A stretch of 35,588 nt of DNA from Labilithrix sp. (GCA_028287065.1 JAQBQJ010000226.1:1-35588); one strand, 5' to 3'; positions 7,139 to 14,903 are shown, counted from the first letter of the stretch. Notes: generated from the letters alone by a model not told the origin. Numbers and translations: made by a program.

Positions 7139-9004
7139 TTGAGCCGCGCTGTCGTTCCCAACTTTCTCGCTCGACTCGCCGTCTGCCTCGGGGTGGTCGC
7201 GTGGGCGCTATGGTTGCCGCTCTGCGCCAGTGCGCGCGCCGACGGCATACGCATCCGCGTGCGTGGCAGCGCGAAGATCGTTGCGCATGCAACGCGCGAT
7301 CAAGGAGAGCTGATTCTCTCAGGATCCCTCGTCGACGACGCGGGGCAGCCGATTCCCGCCGAGAGCGTCACCATCCACGTCACGCGCGAGAGCGACCCCC
7401 GTGACGCCAAGGTGATCGAAGGTCTCCGCGCAGCGCGGACGTGCGACAGGAGCACAGATCGACCGCCGACCGCCTACGGCGTCCGTGTCGTGGGCCCGAC
7501 CGACGCGCCGGACATCGTCGCGATCACCGACGAGGGCGGACGCTTTTGCTTCCGCGCGAAGCTCGTTCCCGATCGCCACCTCACGCACCTCTCGTGGCGC
7601 GGCTCGAACCTCGTCGACGGCGCGGATGCCGATCTCGCGTTCGACCTCTCGCGGCAGTCGCTCGTCCTTCGCTTCGATCCGACGCCGCGCATCGTGCCGC
7701 TCGACACGCCGAAGCTCACGTTCGAGGCCGCCGCGCTCGTCGAGGACGACGGGACGACGCAGGTGAAGCCCGGTCTCGCGCTCGTCCTCGCGAACGAGAA
7801 GAACGAGGAGCTCGGCCGCGGCACGACGGACAGCTCCGGCCGCACGCGATTCGCCGTCGACGCCGCGCGCATGGGACCGCCGGGCCGCGGCGCGCTCCGC
7901 GTGTCGTTCGCCGGCGACGCACAGACGGCATTCGCGGTTCACGTCGCAGAGATCGAGCGACGCGTGAAGGTCACCGTGCGCGTCCCGGCGGCCGAGCGCG
8001 GCGAGCTGAAGGCGGACGTGCCCGAGGACGGCATCGCGCTCGCGGTCGACGTCGCCTCCGCGATGGGGCCCGTGTCCGAGGGCGGCGTCGAGGCGCGCAT
8101 CGGTGACGTCGTCGTCGGCGCCGCGCCGGTCGAGCGAGGGATCGCGCGGCTCACGCTCACGTTCACCGCGCAGGGCAACGAGGCGCTCGTGCACCTCCGG
8201 TACGTGCCGAGCGCGCCTTGGTACGAGCCGCTCGGCGAGCCGACCGTGAAGGTGCCGATCCGTGGGCCCGGCCTCGCGGCGAAGGCGCCGATCCTCCTGG
8301 CGGGTCTCGCGGTGATCGCGTTCTTCCTGGTCGGTCGCGTGGCTTCGAAGAGCAACAAGCCGGAGCCGGAGCCGGCGAAAATCGATGTCGAAGCGAAGGT
8401 CGGCAAGCCGCGGCTCGACGTCGTGCGACCCGCGGCGCACGGCGAGGTCGGGTGGCGCGGACGCGTGGTCGACGCGCACGAAGCGACGCCGGTCGGCGGC
8501 GCACGCGTGTGGGTCGATCGCGGTACGTTCGAGGGCCGGAGCGTGCTCGCGAGCGTGAGCACGGACGCGCACGGCGTGTTCGAGCTGCCCGACATCCAGG
8601 GGATCGTCGGCGACGAGCAGATGTCCGTCGAGGCGCCGCTCCATGCGCGGCTCGTGCAGCCGCTGCCGCCCGCGGGTGAGCTCTCGATCGCGCTCGTGCT
8701 CCGGCGGCGCGCGCTGCTCGTGCGGCTCGTCGGATGGGCTCGCAAGCGCGGCAAGCCCTTCGACGTGAAGCCCGAGCCCACGCCGGGGCACGTGCGCCGT
8801 GCGGCCGCGGACGACTTCCAGACCGCGCGGTGGGCAGACGCCGTCGAGCGCGCCGTCTTCGGCGGGGACGCGGTCGATGCGCGCGTCGAACGCGAGATCG
8901 AGCGGATGATCCCGCCCGATCCCCGCACGGCCGGGCACCCGACCGCGGCAGCGCCGGAAGCCCCGGAGGGCGGCGGAAAAGCAGAAGAAGACGAGCGTCG
9001 TTGA
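7139..9004 (+). CDS. Signal-peptide/Ig-like/single-TM protein with cytoplasmic beta-sandwich-like domain
   Basis: 621 residues from a TTG at 7139 that places the hydrophobic signal segment (FLARLAVCLGVVAWALWLPLCASARA) at residues 8-33; the frame stays open further upstream but without protein character. Residues 34-380 read as several beta-sandwich domains: RDQGELILSGSLVDDAGQPI with ITDEGGRFCF is typical of carboxypeptidase-regulatory/Ig-like repeats, and two further domains follow. A strong TM lies at about 381-402 (APILLAGLAVIAFFLVGRVAS). After a charged linker, another such domain (WRGRVVDAHEATPVGGARVWV ... STDAHGVFELPDIQG) sits at about 435-530, followed by a helical tail. With a cleaved signal and one TM, this last domain would be cytoplasmic, which is unusual. 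Function unknown; ftsY follows 37 bases later. Confidence 0.85.
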   Translation: MSRAVVPNFLARLAVCLGVVAWALWLPLCASARADGIRIRVRGSAKIVAHATRDQGELILSGSLVDDAGQPIPAESVTIHVTRESDPRDAKVIEGLRAARTCDRSTDRPPTAYGVRVVGPTDAPDIVAITDEGGRFCFRAKLVPDRHLTHLSWRGSNLVDGADADLAFDLSRQSLVLRFDPTPRIVPLDTPKLTFEAAALVEDDGTTQVKPGLALVLANEKNEELGRGTTDSSGRTRFAVDAARMGPPGRGALRVSFAGDAQTAFAVHVAEIERRVKVTVRVPAAERGELKADVPEDGIALAVDVASAMGPVSEGGVEARIGDVVVGAAPVERGIARLTLTFTAQGNEALVHLRYVPSAPWYEPLGEPTVKVPIRGPGLAAKAPILLAGLAVIAFFLVGRVASKSNKPEPEPAKIDVEAKVGKPRLDVVRPAAHGEVGWRGRVVDAHEATPVGGARVWVDRGTFEGRSVLASVSTDAHGVFELPDIQGIVGDEQMSVEAPLHARLVQPLPPAGELSIALVLRRRALLVRLVGWARKRGKPFDVKPEPTPGHVRRAAADDFQTARWADAVERAVFGGDAVDARVEREIERMIPPDPRTAGHPTAAAPEAPEGGGKAEEDERR

Positions 9005-9041
9005 CGGCCCGGCAGAGGCCTCCTTATAAGGGTGGCCCGCG

Positions 9042-10271
9042 ATGGACAACCTCCCGATCGTCCTCGTCGTCGTCGCTGTCGTAGCGCTGCTCGTCTACGT
9101 CCTGTTCTTCCGGAAGAAGGCTCTTCCGGAGGCCGGCGTCACGAAGACCACGGCCGAAGGCCGCGCGCCCGAAGCCGCCAAGAAAGAGGGCAAGGAACGC
9201 CGCGAGCTCGGGCCGACCGCGAAGCCGCCCACGCCGGAGTCGCTGCCGTCGGCCGCGGTGATCGCGGACGAGTCGGAGACGATGCCCGCCGTCGTCGAGG
9301 CGACGACGGCTGCGCCTCCCGTCGCGTCGAAAAAGGACGTCGCAGGGCTGCGAAAAGGCCTCGCGGCGACGCGCGGCGGGTTCATGGCGCGCCTGAAAGC
9401 GCTCTTCGTCGGCAAGAAAGAGATCGACCCGGCCATTCTCGAGCAGATGGAAGAAGTCATGCTCTCGAGCGACGTCGGCGTGAAGACGACGCAGTCCATC
9501 CTCGAACGACTCCGCGACAAGCTTCAGAAGAACGAGCTCGCGGACTCCGACGCGGTCTGGGCCGCGCTCCGCGCAGAGGCCACGCGCATCCTGGATTTCC
9601 AGGGCGCCGCAACGACACGCGACACGAAGCAGAAGCCGCTCGTCGTGCTCATGGTCGGCGTCAACGGCGTCGGCAAGACCACCACGATCGGCAAGCTCGC
9701 GACGAAGTGGAACGCCGAGGGCAAGAAGGTCATTCTCGCCGCCGGCGACACGTTCCGCGCGGCCGCCGTCCAGCAGCTCGAGGTCTGGGGCAAACGCGTC
9801 GGCGCGGACGTCGTGAAGGGCAAAGAGGGCGCAGATCCCGGCGCGGTCGCCTTCGAGGCGACGAAGAAGGCCCAGGAAGCCGGCGCCGACATCCTCCTCG
9901 TCGACACCGCGGGTCGCCTTCACACGAAGGTGAACCTGATGGACGAGATCAAGAAGGTGAAGCGCACCATCGCGAAGGCGATGGAAGGCGCACCGCACGA
10001 CACCCTCCTCGTCCTCGACGCGACGACCGGCCAGAACGGCCTGACCCAGGCCGTCCTCTTCAAGGAGGCTCTCGAGCTGACCGGCATCATCCTCACGAAG
10101 CTCGATGGGACCGCGAAGGGCGGAATCGTGCTCGCCGTATGTGACGAGCTCAGGGTCCCCGTGCGATACATCGGTCTCGGCGAACGCGCCGAGGACCTCC
10201 GCGAGTTCGTCGCGGTGGACTTCGTCGAGGCGCTGTTCGGCCGCGACGACGACGAAGCAGCTGCTGCCTGA
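9042..10271 (+). CDS. ftsY: Signal recognition particle receptor FtsY
   Basis: 409 residues. FtsY is the membrane receptor for SRP; together with Ffh it hydrolyses GTP while handing ribosome-nascent chains to the Sec translocon. The NG domain is complete: the four-helix N domain about 105-185, P-loop GVNGVGKTT near residue 205, the insertion-box stretch DTFRAAAVQQL, DTAGR near 288, TKLDGTAKGG near 351 and GLGERAEDLREF near the end. Unlike the E. coli protein, which has a long acidic A domain, it starts with an apparent TM helix (LPIVLVVVAVVALLVYVLFF) and a linker of about 80 residues, so it is probably an integral membrane protein, as in several deltaproteobacterial and actinobacterial lineages. 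It starts 37 bases after the preceding gene, with AAGGGTGG upstream of the ATG. Confidence 0.97.
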   Translation: MDNLPIVLVVVAVVALLVYVLFFRKKALPEAGVTKTTAEGRAPEAAKKEGKERRELGPTAKPPTPESLPSAAVIADESETMPAVVEATTAAPPVASKKDVAGLRKGLAATRGGFMARLKALFVGKKEIDPAILEQMEEVMLSSDVGVKTTQSILERLRDKLQKNELADSDAVWAALRAEATRILDFQGAATTRDTKQKPLVVLMVGVNGVGKTTTIGKLATKWNAEGKKVILAAGDTFRAAAVQQLEVWGKRVGADVVKGKEGADPGAVAFEATKKAQEAGADILLVDTAGRLHTKVNLMDEIKKVKRTIAKAMEGAPHDTLLVLDATTGQNGLTQAVLFKEALELTGIILTKLDGTAKGGIVLAVCDELRVPVRYIGLGERAEDLREFVAVDFVEALFGRDDDEAAAA

Positions 10272-10282
10272 ACGACGCGTGT

Positions 10283-10309
10283 AGATTGCAGACGAGTCAA
10301 GTGCAATCT
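10283..10309. repeat. Perfect 8-bp inverted repeat after ftsY
   Basis: AGATTGCA, an 11-base spacer, TGCAATCT, followed by a second GCAATC. It starts 12 bases past the ftsY stop. The 11-base loop and lack of a T-tract argue against an intrinsic terminator; it could be an operator or an RNA end structure. Confidence 0.55.
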
Positions 10310-10366
10310 GCAATCGTCGCAAACGCCGACTCCACCATCGATCAGCGTCTCCTTCCCTTTTAGACG

Positions 10367-10394
10367 TTGCTCAGCTCAAAAAAATCGTGATAAC
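10367..10394 (+). promoter_or_regulatory. Possible sigma70-type promoter for the beta-barrel operon
   Basis: TTGCTC, a 16-base spacer and GATAAC, with a TG just before the -10-like box (CGTGATAAC). It would leave a 5' untranslated region of about 200 bases before the beta-barrel ATG at 10604. This is a weak pattern call, supported mainly by its place in the only A-rich part of the spacer. Confidence 0.3.
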
Positions 10395-10603
10395 GTGCCT
10401 CGCGGTTTCGCTGTAGGCCTGTATTCCCCAATTTTTTCCAAGCGTTAGGCTCACCGCGTGTTGAAGACCCGCCTCCTGACAGTGAAGCAAAATCGCGCGC
10501 AAGCCTCGTCGTATTTGGCGGGCTATTCGGCCCTATTCGCCACGCCGCCTCTTCTCGAGTGGCGAGTGGCTCGCGCGGACGTCGAAACGGAAGGGGTTTC
10601 TCG

Positions 10604-11614
10604 ATGAAGCAGGCTCGATTCTGGCTCCTCTTGGCAGCAGCGATGCTGTTGCCACAGGCTGCCCTGGCGCAGCCGAAGAAGCCGGGTGGAAAGCCTCCTG
10701 CCACGGCCCCGGCAAAGCCGCCGGCCGGTGCACCGCCCGCGGGCGGTGCCGGCGGCGACATCGGCGACATCGATGCGCCGACGCCTGGAGCTGGCGCACC
10801 TGGTGGCGACACCGGAACGCCTCCGGCTCCGGGAGGAGACACCGGCGCTCCGGCCACGGGCAGCAGCGGCGGCATCTGCGAGATCGACCCCTCGGCATGT
10901 CCGAAGGCGGGCGACATCCAGGCGCTCTCGAACAAGAACGTTCGCGCGGACGTCTACGCCGTCCAGCAGATCTACGCGCTGCGCCGCGGTCGCTTCGAGC
11001 TGATGCCGTATTGGAGCTTCAGCCTCAACGACCAGTTCGTCAGCCACCTCGGGCCCGGCCTGGGCGTGAACTACTACCTCACGAACGTCCTCGCGATCGG
11101 CTTCAACGGCACGTTCCACCAGCCGTTCAACGGCGACTCGGACTTCAACTTCCAGAACCGCCGCGCCACGCGCCTCGCCGTTCCGCTGAACGAGTACCAG
11201 GCGGCCGGCACGGTGAACTTCACGTACGTCCCGATGTACGGAAAGTTCAGCGGCTTCAGCCAGTTCATCTTCCACTACGACGGGTACATCGTCGGCGGCG
11301 TCGGCGCCCTCCGCACGCGCCCGATCGCGGTCATCGATCCCGACAACCGGAAGTTCGACTACGACTGGCGCCTCGCGATGTCGGTCGGCATCGGCCTCCG
11401 CGTGTTCCTGAACCGCTGGTTCGCGGTCACCGGCGAGATCCGCGACTACATCTACATCGAACAGCTCGAGGCGACCGAGGTTGCGCCGACGCAGGCGCAG
11501 CAGCGGAACCCGGATACCTGGTTCGGCGACAAGCCCCTCACCAACAACGTTCAAGCCCAGCTCGGCATCAGCATCTTCTTGCCGTTCAGCTGGGAGTATC
11601 GGCTTCCCAAGTGA
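10604..11614 (+). CDS. Outer-membrane beta-barrel protein (myxobacterial OMP type) with Pro/Gly linker
   Basis: 336 residues from the ATG at 10604, which has GGAAGGGG upstream and begins MKQARFWLLLAAAMLLPQAALAQ, a clear signal peptide. Residues 25-90 are a low-complexity Pro/Ala/Gly linker, then a short CEIDPSACPK motif with two Cys. From about residue 115 (VRADVYAVQQIYALRRGRFELMP) to the C-terminus, alternating hydrophobic strands such as GVNYYLTNVLAIGFNGTF, AAGTVNFTYVPMYGKF, LAMSVGIGLRVFLNRWFAVTGEI and VQAQLGISIFLPF indicate a beta-barrel of about 8-10 strands. It resembles the myxobacterial family annotated as 'outer membrane beta-barrel domain' (TIGR04565 type), which I believe includes gliding-motility OM proteins such as GltA/GltB. 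Its stop overlaps a possible start of the next gene (TGATG). Confidence 0.9.
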   Translation: MKQARFWLLLAAAMLLPQAALAQPKKPGGKPPATAPAKPPAGAPPAGGAGGDIGDIDAPTPGAGAPGGDTGTPPAPGGDTGAPATGSSGGICEIDPSACPKAGDIQALSNKNVRADVYAVQQIYALRRGRFELMPYWSFSLNDQFVSHLGPGLGVNYYLTNVLAIGFNGTFHQPFNGDSDFNFQNRRATRLAVPLNEYQAAGTVNFTYVPMYGKFSGFSQFIFHYDGYIVGGVGALRTRPIAVIDPDNRKFDYDWRLAMSVGIGLRVFLNRWFAVTGEIRDYIYIEQLEATEVAPTQAQQRNPDTWFGDKPLTNNVQAQLGISIFLPFSWEYRLPK

Positions 11615-11649
11615 TGCTCCGCATGAAGGCAAGGCATATGGGGACCGGC

Positions 11650-12516
11650 ATGAAGCAGAACACCTCGACCATCTGGCGTACGGTACGCAAGGCAGGAGCC
11701 ATCCTGGCAGCGGCGGCCGTGTTCACCGGCGTCATGGCCGACTCGAAGCCGGCGGCGGCCCAGGAGATCCAGCTCACGGGTCCGCTCGCTGGAGCGCCGT
11801 CCGTCCGCAAGATGCGGCTCTACCGCCAGGGGCGCGTCGAGCTCGCGATCGGACCGGGGTTCACGCTGCTCGACGAGTACCAGCGCACGATCTTCGTGGC
11901 CGGTCGTCTGCAGTACAACATCTTCGACTTCCTCGGCATCGGCGTGTTCGGCGGCTTCGGCGCAGCGAGCCTCAGCACCGACCTCACCGACAAGATCGAG
12001 GACACCGCGCCGCGTAACTCGCGCACGGCGATCAACCTCCCCGCCCGCAACTACGGCGTGAAGTTCTCCGATCAGACCGGCAAGCTGAAGTACATGGCTG
12101 CGCCGCAGATCACCTTCAGCCCGTTCCGCGGTAAGCTCGCCATCTTCCAGAAGCTGTTCGTCGACACCGACCTCTACATCCACGGCGGCGTGGCGTTCGT
12201 CGGCGTCGAAGAGCGCAAAGACTGCACGGCGTGCACGACGAAGGCAGCCTTCACGACGGACACGCGCACCGCGATCGCGCCGACCTTCGGCCTCGGGCTC
12301 ACGCTCTATACGTCGGGTCTCGTCAGCGTGAACATCGAGTACCGCGCCTTCCCATTCGCGTGGAACCGCGGTGGCTTCGACTCGCGCGGCGCGCCGCCGG
12401 ACGCGTCGTTCCCGGACAACAAGATCGACCAGGAAGACCGGACGTTCAAGTTCAACCAGATGATCTTCCTGGCGGCGGGGTTCTACCTGCCGACGTCGCC
12501 GAAGATCTCCGAGTGA
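11650..12516 (+). CDS. Outer-membrane beta-barrel protein, second of pair
   Basis: 288 residues from the ATG at 11650 (MKQNTSTIWRTVRKAGAILA), chosen for GGGGA five bases upstream and a signal peptide ending near PAAAQ (about residue 37). In-frame ATGs at 11614, 11623 and 11638 are alternatives; the first overlaps the previous stop. The mature protein opens with VRKMRLYRQGRVELAIGPGF, much like the start of the first protein's barrel (YALRRGRFELMPYW), so the two are probably paralogous. Strands include FVAGRLQYNIFDFLGIGVFGGF, YIHGGVAFVGVEER, FGLGLTLYTSGLVSVNIEY and MIFLAAGFYLPT. One CTACT pair of Cys lies in a predicted loop. Likely an OM channel or anchor protein acting with its neighbour. A strong terminator follows the stop. 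Confidence 0.9.
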   Translation: MKQNTSTIWRTVRKAGAILAAAAVFTGVMADSKPAAAQEIQLTGPLAGAPSVRKMRLYRQGRVELAIGPGFTLLDEYQRTIFVAGRLQYNIFDFLGIGVFGGFGAASLSTDLTDKIEDTAPRNSRTAINLPARNYGVKFSDQTGKLKYMAAPQITFSPFRGKLAIFQKLFVDTDLYIHGGVAFVGVEERKDCTACTTKAAFTTDTRTAIAPTFGLGLTLYTSGLVSVNIEYRAFPFAWNRGGFDSRGAPPDASFPDNKIDQEDRTFKFNQMIFLAAGFYLPTSPKISE

Positions 12517-12522
12517 TCGAAG

Positions 12523-12544
12523 CCCCCGGGATAAATCCCGGGGC
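12523..12544. repeat. Palindrome CCCCGGGAT-AA-ATCCCGGGG
   Basis: A 9-bp perfect inverted repeat with a two-base centre, seven bases past the stop of the second beta-barrel gene. The motif is similar in design to the palindrome at 12593-12612, on the other side of the terminator. It could be a REP-like interspersed palindrome or a helper hairpin for termination. Confidence 0.65.
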
Positions 12545-12556
12545 ACTTCGAGAGAC

Positions 12557-12590
12557 AAACCCGCCCTTCGGGCGGGTTTTCTTCTTTTTG
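12557..12590 (+). terminator. Strong intrinsic terminator
   Basis: A 10-bp stem AAACCCGCCC / GGGCGGGTTT with loop TTC (557-566 and 570-579 of this kilobase block), followed by TTTTCTTCTTTTT. It ends transcription of the two beta-barrel genes on the plus strand. The minus strand has only a weak T-tail, so action on the converging HEAT gene is less certain. Confidence 0.9.
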
Positions 12591-12592
12591 TG

Positions 12593-12612
12593 CCCCGGCA
12601 TTCATGCCGGGG
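12593..12612. repeat. Palindrome CCCCGGCAT-TC-ATGCCGGGG
   Basis: A 9-bp perfect inverted repeat with a two-base centre, 11 bases past the stop of the converging HEAT gene. It mirrors the palindrome at 12523-12544, so the terminator is flanked by two near-equivalent GC-rich palindromes with AT centres. Confidence 0.65.
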
Positions 12613-12622
12613 GAATGGATCT

Positions 12623-13372
12623 CTAGGCTCGCTTGGAGACGAAGCCCGAGCCATCCACCGTGTACTGGGGAGGCAGGACTTTGCGGATCGAGTCGCGCTG
12701 GTCTTCCGGGACTTCCCACTTCAGGGCCACGAAGCCGTCGGCGATCTTGGCGCGGACGCGGACGCTTTCTTCGTCGAGGAGGAGCGCCAGGAGCGGACCG
12801 ATCGCTGCCGGGTCCTTCTGCTTGAACGTCGCCGCCACGGCGTAGAAGCGCGCCGGCTCGTTCACGTCCTGGAGGAACGGCTCGACCGCCTCGCGGATCT
12901 TCGGGTGCTGGTACTCCTCGAGCTGCTGCAGCATCTGCAGCTTCGGGTCGATGAACTTCGCGTACTCGGTGTCCCAGCGTTTCAGCCAGGTCAGGAGCTC
13001 CTCGACGAGCTCGTCTTCCGGCAACAGCTCCTTGAGCACGCGCATCGGCAGCGCCACGCTCTCCGCCTTCGCCGCGAACGCGCGCACGGGCTCGAGCGCC
13101 TCGCGCCCCGCCGCCACGATGCCCTCGAACACGGCCTCTTTCTCTTCCTGATCCGTGATCGACGGATCGGTCGCGAACGTGAAGCGCTTGAGCAGTGCCT
13201 CGACCGCGTCGGCCGACTGCATCTTGCAGAGCTCCGCGATGGCCTCCTGCCGATCGTACGCCTGCGCGCGCTTGCTGCCCGCCGCCTCGGCCCACTTCGC
13301 CGCTGCGTTGGACTTGGGCTTCTTGTCGCCGTCTTTGCCGGGTTTGCTTTTGAAGAGATCGAAGAGGCCCAT
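12623..13372 (-). CDS. HEAT-repeat domain protein, cytoplasmic
   Basis: 249 residues, with ATG at 13372 preceded by AAGGGAGG, a strong ribosome binding site. The basic N-terminus (MGLFDLFKSKPGKDGDKK) has no signal peptide, so the protein is probably cytoplasmic. Alpha-helical HEAT/armadillo-like repeats follow: DRQEAIAELCKMQSADAVEALLKRF, ALEPVRAFAAKAESVALPMRVL, HPKIREAVEPFLQDVNEPARFYAV and DPAAIGPLLALLLDEESVRVRAKI. The last 40 residues end in a Trp-containing segment (ALKWEVPEDQRDSIRKVLPP). No enzymatic site is visible. It may be a protein-interaction adaptor. The gene is 63 bases downstream of the MXAN_5187-like sensor on the same strand, so an operon is likely and a functional link possible. 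Confidence 0.88.
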   Translation of the reverse strand: MGLFDLFKSKPGKDGDKKPKSNAAAKWAEAAGSKRAQAYDRQEAIAELCKMQSADAVEALLKRFTFATDPSITDQEEKEAVFEGIVAAGREALEPVRAFAAKAESVALPMRVLKELLPEDELVEELLTWLKRWDTEYAKFIDPKLQMLQQLEEYQHPKIREAVEPFLQDVNEPARFYAVAATFKQKDPAAIGPLLALLLDEESVRVRAKIADGFVALKWEVPEDQRDSIRKVLPPQYTVDGSGFVSKRA

Positions 13373-13435
13373 CGAGCCTCCCTTCTTAAGCGCGATCCGG
13401 CGCGTGCGCTACGGTTTTTGCCGCACCGCTGCCAG

Positions 13436-14863
13436 TCAGAGCGGAACGGCGAGCAGGACGACCTCGCGGCCGTTCGACTGGACGTGGTAGCGGACCGGCC
13501 GGCCGTGCTTCGTCGACGCGTCCTGCTCCATGCCCTGGATTCGGCTCTTGAAGGCCGCGTCCGTGATGTGGTCGACCTGCTCGCCGAGCGCCTTCTTCGC
13601 GTTGATGTACTCGCGATAGAGGCGCGCATAGTACGCATCGGTCGGCTCCGCGGCGAGCTTCGCCGCGTCGACGTCCGCAGCGCCGGTCGCATGACCGCCC
13701 TGCCCGCTCCGGTCGACCGACAACGCATCGCCGAAGTTCGCCGCGGTCGGCGCCTTCGAGACGCGTCCCTCGTCGTCCGTGTTGTCCTCTTCGACGCCCA
13801 TCAGCTGGTTGAGGAGCTGATCGATGCGGAACGCGAGACCGCCGAGCTCGGCGTGATCGAGCTCGAACCGCTTGTCGGTCTGGCCGTTGAGGATCATGAG
13901 CAGACCCTCCTCGAGCGCCGCGATCGGACGCGAGATGTAGTTCCCGAGGAACCATCCGCCGGCGACGACGAGGATGAGGCCCAGCGCCATCGCGCCGAGG
14001 ATCGACAGCGGGATGGCGGTCGCTCCGGGGAGCAGCGACGGCGGCGCCGCGGCGACGATCGCCGTGCGCTGTCCGTCGCCCATGCCGGCGAGAGGCGCCG
14101 ACGCGAAGATCACGTCGCCCGCCGCGCTCGCGACGACGTTGCCGGTCGCGAGCGAGTTCTTGACGTCACCGACGCTCGCCTTCACGGCGCTCTTCACGTC
14201 CTCGCCGGCGTTGCCGGAGTTGGCGACGACGTCGCCCGTCGAGGTGACGAGGAGGACGCCGCGGCCCGTCGTGATGTCACCGATGCGCGCGAGCGCATCG
14301 TTGATCGCAATCCCGATGACGAGCATTCCCGCCGCGCGGTTCTCGTCACGGACGGGCGCATAAGACGCGATGTACTGGTCGGCGCGGGCCTTGTCGGTCC
14401 AGACGTCCGAGCCCGGATGCGCCTTCGCGGTGGCCTCCTTGAAGGCCGGATAGGCCGAGCCGATGTCGTCGCCGCGGTTCAGATCGGAGCCGTTCCGGCC
14501 GACGATCTTTCCCGCGTTGTCGACGACGGCGACGATCGACGGCTTCGCGCCGATCGCTCCGGCCGCGGCGCTGGCGATCTGATCGCAGAGCTGCCGGGCG
14601 GCGTCGCCGCGTGCGTCGGGCGTGGCCTTGCCGAGCGCAGCGCGCGTCGCTGGCTCCTGCGCCTTCATCGCGAGCCAGCGCTCGGCACGGAGGGCGTCGA
14701 GCTGCAGCTGCGCCGCGGCTCCCGCCACGTCACGCTGAGCGCTTCTCTTGAGCTGATCGGTGCTGCTTGTCTCTGCCGCGAGCTGCGTGCGAACGATCGC
14801 GAAGGCGAGCAGCCCCACGATGAGCACGATCACGGCGTTGACTGCGATGATCTTATTTCGCAT
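13436..14863 (-). CDS. Membrane sensor protein with MXAN_5187-type C-terminal domain
   Basis: 475 residues from ATG 14863, with GAGGG upstream; a TTG nine bases earlier is an alternative. TM1 is at about 6-25 (AVNAVIVLIVGLLAFAIV). A periplasmic cache-like region spans about 30-275, with IVAVVDNAGKIVGRNGSDLN and GVLLVTSTGDVVANSGNAGE typical of double cache sensors. TM2 lies at about 280-305 (IPLSILGAMALGLILVVAGGWFLG), followed by a HAMP-like segment (RPIAALEEGLLMILNG ... LAFRIDQLLNQLMG). The last 70 residues (YYARLYREYINAKKALGE ... PVRYHVQSNGREVVLLAVPL) match my memory of the MXAN_5187 C-terminal domain, of unknown biochemical role. There is no kinase or cyclase domain. It diverges from the HDAC-like gene, 82 bases apart. 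Confidence 0.87.
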   Translation of the reverse strand: MRNKIIAVNAVIVLIVGLLAFAIVRTQLAAETSSTDQLKRSAQRDVAGAAAQLQLDALRAERWLAMKAQEPATRAALGKATPDARGDAARQLCDQIASAAAGAIGAKPSIVAVVDNAGKIVGRNGSDLNRGDDIGSAYPAFKEATAKAHPGSDVWTDKARADQYIASYAPVRDENRAAGMLVIGIAINDALARIGDITTGRGVLLVTSTGDVVANSGNAGEDVKSAVKASVGDVKNSLATGNVVASAAGDVIFASAPLAGMGDGQRTAIVAAAPPSLLPGATAIPLSILGAMALGLILVVAGGWFLGNYISRPIAALEEGLLMILNGQTDKRFELDHAELGGLAFRIDQLLNQLMGVEEDNTDDEGRVSKAPTAANFGDALSVDRSGQGGHATGAADVDAAKLAAEPTDAYYARLYREYINAKKALGEQVDHITDAAFKSRIQGMEQDASTKHGRPVRYHVQSNGREVVLLAVPL

Positions 14864-14890
14864 TCCGCGCAACCCTCACGCCAACGCAAC

Positions 14891-14903
14891 GTTTCTGTGA
14901 AAC
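14891..14903. promoter_or_regulatory. Small palindrome GTTTC-TGT-GAAAC between divergent genes
   Basis: A perfect 5-bp inverted repeat with a three-base centre in the 82-base spacer between the MXAN_5187-like sensor (minus) and the HDAC-like gene (plus). Its size and position fit an operator, but it may be chance. Confidence 0.3.

Larger units (their letters stand above)
10272..10603. other. Intergenic region between ftsY and the beta-barrel pair
   Basis: 332 bases without a convincing gene. It contains a perfect inverted repeat 12 bases past the ftsY stop (10283-10309), an A-rich tract (about 10377-10395) that may hold a promoter, and an A/T-richer stretch (10420-10450). The last 80 bases have repeated CCTATTCG and GAGTGGC words but no clear structure. 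The Shine-Dalgarno-like GGAAGGGG lies just upstream of the beta-barrel ATG at 10604. Confidence 0.6.

Noticed and set aside
7319-9049. Long minus-strand frame opposite the Ig-like protein gene
   Set aside because: Arg/His/Glu-rich low-complexity shadow; it also covers the start of ftsY.
13436-14863. Methyl-accepting chemotaxis protein
   Set aside because: Cache and HAMP-like parts are present but there is no signalling hairpin; the tail is of MXAN_5187 type.
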